Below are positions 1 to 7,017 of a DNA stretch of 7,600 nucleotides, one piece after another. A model generated the notes under the pieces. It was not told where the DNA came from. It made no database searches and was given only the letters and a program-made list of their open reading frames with translations. Position numbers and translations under genes: made by a program. The number at the start of each line of letters is the position of its first letter. The stretch's first letter is position 1. Source of the DNA: JBCBSS01 sp039819065 (lineage in GTDB: Bacteria > Bacteroidota > Bacteroidia > Cytophagales > Cyclobacteriaceae); assembly GCA_039819065.1 (NCBI GenBank), contig JBCBSS010000225.1:1-7600 (forward strand), read 5' to 3'.

Positions 1-12
1 GCTTGCCCTGCA

Positions 13-36
13 GTCATTCAGAATGAATCTTATTGG
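13..36 (+). repeat. 24-base repeat unit, copy 1
   Basis: This unit starts GTCATTCAGAA and ends GAATCTTATTGG. It is internally near-symmetric: ATTCAGAATGAAT reads almost the same on both strands, so it could form a short hairpin. It matches 342-365 at 23 of 24 bases. Confidence 0.65.
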
Positions 37-341
37 AGGTGAAGCACTACCTTCATTGAGGGTATAATCGATTGGCGATGGGATGGTTTGATGATGTGAT
101 GATTTGATGACGTGGTGATGAGCCACTTGGATGATTTGGTTACGGATCTTAAGAGGTTGGTTATTGGAAATAATGTAAGAACGGGCATCTAGCGTCATTC
201 CCTTGCGACCTTGCGCAGCTTGAGAGACTTAGGAATCTATTATCTAGCAGGTAAGGCACTATCTCAATTGAGGGCATATGATTTATTGATGATGAGATGA
301 TGCACATACTTACCTCCGTTCGACCGACTTAACACTATTTG

Positions 342-365
342 GTCATTCAGAAGGAATCTTATTGG
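342..365 (+). repeat. 24-base repeat unit, copy 2
   Basis: This is the second copy of the unit at 13-36, with G for T at the twelfth base. A shortened relative, TTCTTTCAGAAGGACG, lies at 465-480 and again leads into GATG-rich sequence, which supports a common repeat family in this stretch. Confidence 0.65.
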
Positions 366-645
366 CTATGGAAAGCATACCGAAGGTAAAACGGTTGTGT
401 TTTGGCAGTACCATTTAATCAAATCTTTTGTACAAGTACTTATTTTAACTCTGAGCCACTAAGATTCTTTCAGAAGGACGACATGATGATGGCTTAACTG
501 TGAGGTAATGATATGGTTTGGTGATGAGATGATGTATCGACGTACCAATTGACATTTGCTTACTGCCTACTTCTTCGTTCAAGGTTGAGTTTTCAATCTT
601 TCTTATTACCTGTTACCCACGACTAATCTAGTACAAACTAAAAGA

Positions 646-1689
646 CTACAATGACTTCCTGGGAATAAAAGAGAATGGGTTTTCTATTTTGCCGAACTTC
701 CTTTCCAGTATCATATTGGCTACCGATCTACCCATCTTTTCGAAGTCAGTAGATATAACGGTGATGCCCTCGGCGAGGACTTCTTTCAAAGGCGTTTCAT
801 TATAGGATATAATACCAATGTCTTTACCAATCTCCCATTGATTGGTGCGAGCGCGCTTGACGAGGTTGACCAAATCGCTATCCTCTATGACAATGAAGGC
901 TTCTCCTTTGCTTTCTACTTCTCTGCCGGGGGCAAACTCATCGATGACGTCAAATTTGAAGTTGTAAGCGACGCAGAATTTTCTAAAACCTTGTTCTATT
1001 TCCCGGGGATAAGGGTAACTCTCGTTGATAGGGAAAACCAGTACTAGTTTCTGGTATTTTTTGATTGTATCTAGCCCAGACTCCAACGCGTTGAAAATGT
1101 CATTCTTAAAGTCCTGATAGACCAAGCCATAATCACCTTCGAAGTTCTCAATGCGTTTATCAAGGATGATCAACTGATCTTCTGGTATCTTTTGCATTAA
1201 CCTCATGCTTTCCAAGTCCATTTCCTGGAAGTGCGGCATGATGACATAATAGTTATACTCACCTATCTTTTTTACCAACAGGTTGTTGAAAACGTCTTTG
1301 TCACAATGATGTACATAAAGGTCGACGGAGGCCTTTTCACCAAGTGTGCTTACGATGGTGTTGAATATGATCTTTTTGTAGGCACTAAGCTTGTTGAACA
1401 ACAGGCAAACGTTCACCTTGGAGATCAACTCCGCATTAGATACAAAATACCCCTTGCCCTTGACACTGGTGATGATATTGCGTTCCTTTAGAAAGCTGTA
1501 GGCTTTTTCTACAGTATCCCTAGAAAGGTAGAATTCTTCACTGGTTTCGTTGATAGAAGGTATGCGGTCTCCGATCTTCAAATCACCCTTCTCTATTTGT
1601 GTAATAATGAAGTTGATGATCTGCTTATACTTCGGAGTCTTGGATTCACTATTTATCTCCAGCCTCATGCTAAAACCGCCATTATTCAT
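646..1689 (-). CDS. GntR-family regulator with LacI-like sugar-binding domain (probable rhamnose regulator)
   Basis: This 347-residue protein is a predicted cytoplasmic DNA-binding regulator. Residues about 18-84 form a GntR-type winged helix: PKYKQI at the start, then IEKGDLKIGDRIPSI, LSRDTVEKAYSFLKE as the recognition region, and GKGYFV closing the wing. Residues about 91-345 look like a periplasmic-binding-protein/LacI-type effector domain, with the typical late segment IGIISYNETP followed by GITVISTDFEKMGRSVANMIL. This architecture matches AraR-like sugar regulators and not the FadR or HutC types. The gene is divergent from rhaEW, so control of the rhamnose genes, and probably of itself, is inferred; the ligand would be L-rhamnose or a pathway intermediate. 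The start is uncertain: Met1 (1689) or Met8 (1668). Met8 sits right before the conserved region and has GGCGG eight bases upstream. No terminator is obvious after the TAG at 646-648. Confidence 0.85.
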   Translation of the reverse strand: MNNGGFSMRLEINSESKTPKYKQIINFIITQIEKGDLKIGDRIPSINETSEEFYLSRDTVEKAYSFLKERNIITSVKGKGYFVSNAELISKVNVCLLFNKLSAYKKIIFNTIVSTLGEKASVDLYVHHCDKDVFNNLLVKKIGEYNYYVIMPHFQEMDLESMRLMQKIPEDQLIILDKRIENFEGDYGLVYQDFKNDIFNALESGLDTIKKYQKLVLVFPINESYPYPREIEQGFRKFCVAYNFKFDVIDEFAPGREVESKGEAFIVIEDSDLVNLVKRARTNQWEIGKDIGIISYNETPLKEVLAEGITVISTDFEKMGRSVANMILERKFGKIENPFSFIPRKSL

Positions 1690-1731
1690 AGAAGAAAACC
1701 GTACTTGATTTAGGGCGTTAAGTTAGGCAGA

Positions 1732-1786
1732 AATTGCTGAAATGCACAGTAGATTCCCAAATGTCTTTCAGAAGACGTTAGCAATT
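1732..1786. promoter_or_regulatory. Long-spaced inverted repeat in divergent intergenic region
   Basis: AATTGCT at 1732-1738 is the exact reverse complement of AGCAATT at 1780-1786, with 41 bases between. The pair brackets the stronger palindrome at 1761-1778. It could be a pair of half sites or chance. Seven-base arms at this spacing are weak evidence alone. Confidence 0.25.
1761..1778. promoter_or_regulatory. Candidate operator for the divergent GntR-type regulator
   Basis: ATGTCTTTCAGAAGACGT is an 18-base palindrome: arms GTCTT and AAGAC (1763-1767, 1772-1776) pair perfectly around TCAG. The outermost bases also pair, with one mismatch at 1762/1777. Even-length palindromes of this size are typical of dimeric GntR/AraR-type regulators, and it lies between the regulator and the operon it probably controls. 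It is about 60 bases upstream of the -7 box of rhaEW, so it could serve activation of the operon or autoregulation rather than simple blocking. One caution is that TCTTTCAGAAG also occurs at 466-476 inside the repeat cluster, so it may be a repeat relic. Confidence 0.45.
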
Positions 1787-1835
1787 CGTCAAAGGGGACA
1801 GTATAGTACAGGACACAGAAAGTGATGCCGCTAAA

Positions 1836-1843
1836 TATATTTG
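1836..1843 (+). promoter_or_regulatory. Probable -7 promoter element for the rhamnose operon
   Basis: TATATTTG matches the Bacteroidota -7 consensus TAnnTTTG exactly and lies 24 bases before the rhaEW ATG, which would give a short leader. A matching TTTG -33 box is not visible around 1810-1818, so the promoter may be weak without an activator or the match may be fortuitous in AT-rich sequence. Confidence 0.4.
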
Positions 1844-1867
1844 GTTTAATTCAAAGTTTAATTATTT

Positions 1868-3973
1868 ATGAGCCTTATAGCCAAATCTTTTCAATTCATT
1901 AAAGATCAATGGGACAAGACCAAAGCGCACGCCCTGGAAGGGGATGAGATAGCGCTTTTACTGTATAGATCAAACGTTTTAGGGTCAGATCTGAAGATCA
2001 CTAACTATGGTGGTGGCAATACCAGTTGTAAAACCACTGAGATAGATCCGCTCACCGGTGAAGAAACCCAGGTAATGTGGGTGAAAGGCTCCGGAGGAGA
2101 TATCGGTACACTTACCCGGTCAGGGTTGGCTGGACTGTATGTGGATAGATTGCATAATCTGAAAAAGCGATACCGAGGCCTGGAGCACGAGGACGAAATG
2201 GTGGAATTGTTCTACCATTGTTTATACGACCTCAATTCTAAAGCACCTTCTATAGACACACCGCTACACGCTTTTCTGCCTTACAAGCATATTGATCATC
2301 TTCATCCTGATGCGATTATAGCTATTGCTGCTTCTAAGGACGGAGAGGAAATAACCAAGAATATATTTGAAGGAAAGCTAGCGTGGATTCCGTGGCAGCG
2401 TCCTGGCTTCGATCTGGCTTTGCAGTTGGAAGAGTGTGTTAACCAGAACCCTGGCATAGAAGGGATCATTTTGGGCGGACATGGTTTATTCACCTGGGGT
2501 GAAACTGCCCATGAATGTTATATCAACAGTCTGGATAAAATTAACCGAGCGGCAAAGTATCTTGAAAGCGAGTACGGCAAAAAAGCGCCGATTTTTGGCG
2601 GCCCTGTTCGTGAATCATTGCCGGAAGGACAAAGAAGGGAACAAGCGGCTAGAATAGCACCGATTTTAAGAGGTATGTGCTCCAGCTATGCCAAAATGAT
2701 AGGGCATTTCACCGATGATGAACGGGTGTTAGAATTCATTAACAGTGCTGATTTAGAGAAACTAGCACCATTAGGTACCAGCTGTCCTGACCATTTTCTA
2801 AGAACTAAAATACGACCACTCGTATTGCCATTTGAGGCGGATATGGATGTCAAAGATGAAAGCGTCGTAGACATCCTGGAAAAAGAATTCAACAACTACA
2901 GGGCTTATTATAAACAGTATTACGAGGAACACAAACGCCCTAATAGTCCAGCAGTAAGAGACCCTAACCCGGTAATTATCCTGTGGCCGGGGGTGGGTCT
3001 CTTCTCATTTGCCAAGAACAAACAGACGGCTAGGGTAGCAAGCGAGTTTTATATCAATGCGATCAATGTAATGAAGGGCGCAGAGGCCATATCAGAATAT
3101 GTGTCCCTGCCTTTGCAAGAAGCTTTTGATATAGAATATTGGCTCCTTGAGGAAGCCAAGCTACAGCGTATGCCGACAGAGAAACCGCTTTCGCGCAGAA
3201 ATGTGATCGTAACCGGTGGTTCTGGCGGTATAGGAAAAGCAATCGCCGACAAGTTCTCTCAAGAGGGTGCCTGTGTGTTCATTACGGACATAGACAAACA
3301 ATCGCTTGAAGCGGTCATTGCAGGGTATGGTAAAGACAATGCCAGTTGTGCAGTGATGGATGTGACTGACCCTGAATCGATTGATCAGGCCTTTTTAGCA
3401 GCCAACTTATATTTCGGTGGCGCTGATATCATCGTGAATTGTGCTGGATTAGCCATCTCTAAACCTATGCTTGATACCACTGATAGAGACTGGAGCATCT
3501 TGCAGGACGTTATAGTCAAAGGACAATTTAACGTGACGCGGCAGGGTATGGAGTATATCAGGGCGATGAAGCTGGGCGGTGACGTCATTAACATTGCCAG
3601 TAAAAATGGTTTGGTTTCCGGCCCCAACAACGTTGGATATGGAACGGCCAAAGCGGCTCAGATACACATGTCACGCCTAATGGCGGCGGAGTTTGGTCCC
3701 GATAAGGTGAGAGTTAATGTAGTCAATCCTGATGCGGTGATCAATGGCAGTAAAATATGGGAAGGCGAATGGGCTGAAGGACGTGCTAAGGCACATGGTA
3801 TCAAACCGGAAGACTTGCCAAAGCATTACGCCAAGCGCACACTCATGAATGAGATCATTGAGATAGAAGATATAGCCAATGCTGCATTTGCATTTGCCGG
3901 AGGCTTACTTTCTAAAAGTACCGGTAATATCTTGAACGTGGACGGTGGTATCGCACCTGCATTCCCGAGATAG
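1868..3973 (+). CDS. rhaEW: Bifunctional L-rhamnulose-1-phosphate aldolase / L-lactaldehyde dehydrogenase
   Basis: This 701-residue cytoplasmic fusion enzyme splits L-rhamnulose 1-phosphate to dihydroxyacetone phosphate and L-lactaldehyde, then oxidises lactaldehyde to L-lactate. Residues about 20-235 form a class II aldolase/adducin domain: NYGGGNTSCK (46-55), WVKGSGGDIG (71-80), H134, H144 and H146 in HLH, and H205 in LGGHGLFTWG, the probable metal-binding histidines. Residues about 440-700 form a short-chain dehydrogenase: TGGSGGIG (449-456), D474 after the second strand, suggesting NAD preference, NCAG (524-527), S578, and Y591/K595 in YGTAK. The usual catalytic Asn position appears to be I549 in DVIVKG. 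The length fits the known fused family (about 690-700 residues, as in Bacillus YuxG/RhaEW). The ATG follows an AT-rich leader without a Shine-Dalgarno sequence. It is the first gene of the operon, with rhaI 28 bases downstream. The fusion is certain from the sequence; the substrate is assigned by family and neighbours. Confidence 0.93.
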   Translation: MSLIAKSFQFIKDQWDKTKAHALEGDEIALLLYRSNVLGSDLKITNYGGGNTSCKTTEIDPLTGEETQVMWVKGSGGDIGTLTRSGLAGLYVDRLHNLKKRYRGLEHEDEMVELFYHCLYDLNSKAPSIDTPLHAFLPYKHIDHLHPDAIIAIAASKDGEEITKNIFEGKLAWIPWQRPGFDLALQLEECVNQNPGIEGIILGGHGLFTWGETAHECYINSLDKINRAAKYLESEYGKKAPIFGGPVRESLPEGQRREQAARIAPILRGMCSSYAKMIGHFTDDERVLEFINSADLEKLAPLGTSCPDHFLRTKIRPLVLPFEADMDVKDESVVDILEKEFNNYRAYYKQYYEEHKRPNSPAVRDPNPVIILWPGVGLFSFAKNKQTARVASEFYINAINVMKGAEAISEYVSLPLQEAFDIEYWLLEEAKLQRMPTEKPLSRRNVIVTGGSGGIGKAIADKFSQEGACVFITDIDKQSLEAVIAGYGKDNASCAVMDVTDPESIDQAFLAANLYFGGADIIVNCAGLAISKPMLDTTDRDWSILQDVIVKGQFNVTRQGMEYIRAMKLGGDVINIASKNGLVSGPNNVGYGTAKAAQIHMSRLMAAEFGPDKVRVNVVNPDAVINGSKIWEGEWAEGRAKAHGIKPEDLPKHYAKRTLMNEIIEIEDIANAAFAFAGGLLSKSTGNILNVDGGIAPAFPR

Positions 3974-4001
3974 TGCTATAATTGGGAATAATTGTTAGCC
4001 T

Positions 4002-5282
4002 ATGCGCGTTGATAGAAATCAAATTGAAGACTTAAATAGAAAAGGATTAGCGAAGCACGAAAAGAACCTGGCACATCTAACGGCTGAACTGGAAGATAGG
4101 GGAGTAGATGTGGATGACATTGTTTTGACACTGTCGTCGTTTCAGGTAGCTGTGCCGAGTTGGGCCCTTGGCACCGGAGGTACACGTTTTGGAAGGTTTG
4201 CTGGTGAAGGTGAACCTGGTAGCCTGGAAGATAAAATTGAAGATGTAGGTGTTATCCATGCCTTGAATCAATCCAGCGGTGCCATATCACTGCACATACC
4301 CTGGGATATTCCTGAAGATACGGAGGCGGTTAAAAGTCTGGCCCAATCACTGGGGTTAGCCTTTGATGCGGTTAATTCCAATACTTTTCAAGACCAGGAA
4401 GACCAAATACACTCGTACAAATTTGGTTCGCTTTGCCATGTAGATAAGGCGGTACGTGCCCAAGCGGTAGCGCATAATTGTGAAGTGATTGATTACGGGA
4501 ACCAGTTAGGATCCAAAGCCCTGACCGTTTGGTTGGCGGATGGATCAAGTTTTCCGGGACAACATTCATTTAAACAAGCCTTTCAGCATACACTATCCTC
4601 TTTAGAAGAGATTTACGAGCATTTGCCTTCCGATTGGACGATGTTCATAGAATATAAACCCTACGAACCGAATTTCTATTCCATGGTCATTCCGGACTGG
4701 GGTACATCACATTTATTGGCTACGAAATTAGGAGAAAAAGCTAAATGTCTTGTCGATTTGGGCCACCACCTGCCTAACACAAACATCGAACAGATCGTGG
4801 CGGTCTTAATGATGGAAGGCAGGCTTGGTGGCTTCCATTTCAATGATTCCAAATATGGTGACGACGACCTTACCGTAGGTGGACTCAAACCATACCAACT
4901 CTTCCTCATTTTTAGCGAGCTGGTTGATGGCATGAACAATGCTTCCGGCAATCCTCAACCCTCCTGGATGATCGATGCCAGCCACAACCTCAAAGATCCC
5001 ATAGAAGACCTATTGCAATCCGTAGAAGCGATCAACATTGCCTATGCGCAAGCTTTGATTATTGATAGAATCGGACTACAAGAAGCACAGGCAGAAAGTG
5101 ATATTACGAAAGCGCAGGAGATTTTGCAGGAAGCTTTTAGAACGGATTTGAGGCCTCTGGTGGCTGAAGCAAGACGAAAGTTAGGTGGCGCGCTAAACCC
5201 AATTACCGCTTTCCGAGATCTCGCCGTCCGGAAAACCCTCGTAGACCAGCGTGGTAATAAGGTGATTAGTACTGGTCTTTAG
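4002..5282 (+). CDS. rhaI: L-rhamnose isomerase, RhaI (Pseudomonas-type) family
   Basis: This 426-residue cytoplasmic TIM-barrel isomerase interconverts L-rhamnose and L-rhamnulose, the first step of the pathway. Candidate metal ligands are all present: E217 in FIEYK, D252 and H255 in VDLGHH, H279 in GFHFND, D287 and D289 in YGDDD, and D325 in MIDASHN. As I recall it, this matches the two-metal site of Pseudomonas stutzeri L-rhamnose isomerase with a constant offset of two residues. H98 (SLHIPWD) and K219 are further active-site candidates. The protein resembles this group rather than the Escherichia coli RhaA type. Members of this group can act on several aldoses, so side activities are possible. 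The gene sits between rhaEW and the kinase (gaps of 28 and 12 bases), which supports co-transcription and the rhamnose assignment. There is no signal peptide and no sign of truncation. Confidence 0.93.
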   Translation: MRVDRNQIEDLNRKGLAKHEKNLAHLTAELEDRGVDVDDIVLTLSSFQVAVPSWALGTGGTRFGRFAGEGEPGSLEDKIEDVGVIHALNQSSGAISLHIPWDIPEDTEAVKSLAQSLGLAFDAVNSNTFQDQEDQIHSYKFGSLCHVDKAVRAQAVAHNCEVIDYGNQLGSKALTVWLADGSSFPGQHSFKQAFQHTLSSLEEIYEHLPSDWTMFIEYKPYEPNFYSMVIPDWGTSHLLATKLGEKAKCLVDLGHHLPNTNIEQIVAVLMMEGRLGGFHFNDSKYGDDDLTVGGLKPYQLFLIFSELVDGMNNASGNPQPSWMIDASHNLKDPIEDLLQSVEAINIAYAQALIIDRIGLQEAQAESDITKAQEILQEAFRTDLRPLVAEARRKLGGALNPITAFRDLAVRKTLVDQRGNKVISTGL

Positions 5283-5294
5283 AATCCCATTTGT

Positions 5295-6662
5295 ATGCAG
5301 GTAACGGCTATTTTTGATATTGGTAAAACGCATAAAAAGTTTCTTCTATTCGATGAGTCTTTCAATATCATTGCCGAAGAAGCGCGTCGTATTCCCGAGA
5401 TAGTTGATGACGAAGGTTTTGCTTGTGATGACCTGACAGCCATTACCACCTGGATAAAAGAACAAATTAGGTCGACGCAGGAAGCTGGTCAATATACCAT
5501 CACTAAGATTAATTTCTCTACCTATGGTGCTTCCCTTGTCCATCTCGATGAGCATGGAGAACCATTGACTCCTTTGTATAATTACCTGAAACCAATACCT
5601 GACGAGGTCAAAGCTTCTTTTTATGCCAAGCATGGTGATCCCAGTGAGATCGCTGCTCAGACTTCCTCGCCTGAATTAGGATTTCTGAATTCAGGATTGC
5701 AAATGTATTGGCTTAAGTATAGTAAGCCTGACGTCTATGCCCAGATTGATCGGACCCTTCACTTTCCCAATTACCTGGCCTATTTGCTGCATGGCCAAAA
5801 AGTGTGTGAATACACCAGCATAGGTTGTCATACAGCTCTCTGGAATTTCCAGCATGCCGATTACCATGCATGGGTGAAAGATGAAGGCATCAACGACAAG
5901 TTTCCGGAAGTAGTAGATACCCGAACGACCTACACCAGCGCTGATACGCCAGATGTAGAGATTGGAGTAGGCATTCACGATAGTTCAGCCGCACTGATCC
6001 CCTATATATTGCAATCGCCCAAACAGTTTGTACTGCTTTCTACCGGTACGTGGAACATTACTATGAACCCTTTTAATCACGAGCCTTTGGACGTAGAGGG
6101 GCTGAATAGGGACAGTTTGCATTACTTTTCATTCGGGGGCGACCCGGTTAAAGCCAACCGTTTGTTTCTTGGCAATGAGCATGACCGTTGCAATACCATG
6201 ATCTCGTCACATTTCGGTAAGGATAAGCTCTATCATAGAGGTATTAGTTTTGATGAAAGCCTGGTGATGAAGCTGATGGCCAAAAAGGGATGTGCTGAAC
6301 CATTCGATTTAACTGCCTATTACAGCTATACCGATAGTTTAGCACCACTTGGTGATGACCTTTCTTTCGAGGATTTCGACACCTATGAAGAAGCATACAC
6401 CGATATGGTAATCAAGCTGGCCGCCTGCCAGGCCCAATCCATTATGTATGCCGTTGAAGGTAGCAACATCGAGGATATATTCGTAACCGGAGGATTCATA
6501 GACAATGAAATCTTCATCCGTTTGCTGGCCAAGCACTTCGTTGACAAACGAGTCTACGCCACATCCATACAACAAGCCAGTGCCCTCGGCGCCGCATTAG
6601 TCATGAGCCCCCAATCGCACGACTACTACCACAATATCTTCACCGCAGAAAAGGTCTGGTAA
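5295..6662 (+). CDS. rhaB: FGGY-family carbohydrate kinase, probable rhamnulokinase
   Basis: This 455-residue cytoplasmic kinase is predicted to phosphorylate L-rhamnulose at C1 with ATP, supplying the aldolase encoded at the start of the operon. It has the FGGY/actin-like layout: an N-terminal phosphate loop FDIGKTHKK (7-15), a catalytic Asp in GIHDSSAAL (D229), a second phosphate segment LSTGTWNIT (248-256), an adenosine-binding VTGGFIDNE (397-405), and ASALGAALV (428-436) near the end. It is somewhat shorter than Escherichia coli RhaB (489 residues), and DIGKT replaces the usual DxGT-type first loop, so it belongs to a divergent subfamily. The ATG lies 12 bases after the rhaI stop, so co-transcription is very likely. 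The substrate is inferred from neighbours; fuculose or xylulose kinase activity cannot be excluded from sequence alone. A REP-like hairpin begins just after the stop and may end transcription. Confidence 0.85.
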   Translation: MQVTAIFDIGKTHKKFLLFDESFNIIAEEARRIPEIVDDEGFACDDLTAITTWIKEQIRSTQEAGQYTITKINFSTYGASLVHLDEHGEPLTPLYNYLKPIPDEVKASFYAKHGDPSEIAAQTSSPELGFLNSGLQMYWLKYSKPDVYAQIDRTLHFPNYLAYLLHGQKVCEYTSIGCHTALWNFQHADYHAWVKDEGINDKFPEVVDTRTTYTSADTPDVEIGVGIHDSSAALIPYILQSPKQFVLLSTGTWNITMNPFNHEPLDVEGLNRDSLHYFSFGGDPVKANRLFLGNEHDRCNTMISSHFGKDKLYHRGISFDESLVMKLMAKKGCAEPFDLTAYYSYTDSLAPLGDDLSFEDFDTYEEAYTDMVIKLAACQAQSIMYAVEGSNIEDIFVTGGFIDNEIFIRLLAKHFVDKRVYATSIQQASALGAALVMSPQSHDYYHNIFTAEKVW

Positions 6663-6670
6663 ATAACCGC

Positions 6671-6740
6671 TGTCATCGCGAGGCACGAAGCGATCTCGAT
6701 GTGCAGAGTAGGATTGAGATTGCTTCTTCCTCCTACGTCG
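6671..6740. repeat. REP-like dispersed palindromic repeat after the kinase gene
   Basis: The sequence begins TGTCATCGCGAGGCACGAAG and contains arms GAAGCGATCTC (6687-6697) and GAGATTGCTTC (6716-6726), complementary except for one position. A further short pair ATCGC/GCGAT (6675-6679, 6690-6694) lies in the left half. This layout (TGTCAT-GCGAGG-GAAGC-ATCTC with a mirrored right half) resembles dispersed hairpin repeats seen in many bacterial genomes. Lying 8 bases past the kinase stop, it could also stabilise or end the operon mRNA, though no T-run follows. Confidence 0.6.
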
Positions 6741-6764
6741 GACCCTGTCCGGCCACTGACGGAC
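6739..6764. repeat. Three alternating complementary 5-mers (switchable hairpin)
   Basis: CGGAC (6739-6743), GTCCG (6747-6751) and CGGAC (6760-6764) follow one another. The middle copy can pair with either neighbour, giving a tight 3-base loop or an 8-base loop. It abuts the REP-like element, so it may be part of the same repeat mosaic. Confidence 0.4.
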
Positions 6765-6864
6765 GCAATAACACCAGAATTACGGGTGCAGCCAAATATT
6801 TCCACTTGGAGGCCTCAGTTTCTATTCTGCCTCTTTAGAAATGAGTGTTGAACATACATTTCAA

Positions 6865-6885
6865 GCACGAAAGTAACTTTCGCGC
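6865..6885. repeat. 21-base palindrome centred on one base
   Basis: CGAAAGT (6868-6874) and ACTTTCG (6876-6882) pair perfectly around A6875. The symmetry extends to GC at both ends (6865-6866 and 6884-6885) with one mismatch. With a one-base centre it suits a protein-binding DNA palindrome as much as an RNA hairpin. It does not resemble the other repeats nearby. Confidence 0.5.
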
Positions 6886-6922
6886 TAGGGTAGTAGCTGG
6901 GGTAAAGGTGTAAACCTGTCAC

Positions 6923-6950
6923 TGTCATCGCTAGATACAAAGTGGTCTCC
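6923..6950 (+). repeat. Diverged half copy of the REP-like element
   Basis: TGTCATCGCTAGATACAAAG followed by TGGTCTCC aligns without gaps to the left half of the element starting at 6671 (TGTCATCGCGAGGCACGAAG, CGATCTCG). No matching right arm follows, so this looks like a decayed solo half. Confidence 0.45.
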
Positions 6951-6959
6951 TAATGCATT

Positions 6960-7017
6960 GCCACGCCTTTCAAGGCGTGGCGCAAGAGCTCGGCCTTCCG
7001 AACGGCTTTTAGCCGTT
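6960..7017. repeat. Two consecutive strong hairpins, REP/IS200-end-like
   Basis: Hairpin one has perfect 10-base arms, GCCACGCCTT (6960-6969) and AAGGCGTGGC (6972-6981), around TC. Hairpin two has AACGGCT (7001-7007) and AGCCGTT (7011-7017) around TTT. About 20 bases separate them. Paired GC-rich hairpins of this form resemble REP units mobilised by tyrosine (RAYT/IS200-like) transposases, but no transposase gene is in the window. Neither hairpin is followed by a T-run, so a simple rho-independent terminator is less likely. Sequence composition turns AT-rich right after this point. Confidence 0.5.

Larger units (their letters stand above)
13..536. repeat. Cluster of degenerate repeats with GATG-rich tails (gene-free stretch 1-645)
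   Basis: No frame in 1-645 stays open long enough to suggest a gene. The stretch holds related, decayed repeat copies. A 24-base unit beginning GTCATTCAGAA occurs at 13-36 and 342-365 with one mismatch, and a split version (GTCATTC at 194-200, GGAATCTATT at 232-241) lies between. Downstream of the first and second copies are alignable segments: GCACTACCTTCATTGAGGG (46-64) and GCACTATCTCAATTGAGGG (256-274). TGAGCCACT recurs at 119-127 and 452-460. GATG-rich tails follow, with TGATGAGATGATG at both 290-302 and 522-534, and ATGGTTTG at 83-90 and 513-520. This fits dispersed, non-coding repeat units that inserted or duplicated and then diverged. No transposase or terminal repeat is visible. The function is unknown. 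Confidence 0.6.

Noticed and set aside
13..536. CRISPR array
   Set aside because: Repeat copies vary in sequence, spacing is uneven, there are no uniform spacers, and no cas genes are present.
627..639. Small hairpin TAGT/ACTA after the regulator as a terminator
   Set aside because: The stem is only four A/T-rich pairs and has no T-run on the relevant strand, so it is not convincing.
838..1047. Second plus-strand open frame inside the regulator gene
   Set aside because: It is also a shadow of the minus-strand coding sequence, with no promoter or family signature.
1231..1491. Plus-strand open frame inside the regulator gene
   Set aside because: It is antisense to a well-supported regulator and has no recognisable motif. 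The frame is open only as a shadow of the real gene.
1797..1820. GGACAGTATA / GGACACAGAA as a direct-repeat operator
   Set aside because: Only GGACA and scattered bases match. This is weak compared with the palindrome at 1761-1778.
5346..5978. Two 95-codon minus-strand open frames within the kinase gene
   Set aside because: They are antisense to conserved kinase motifs and have no family features of their own.
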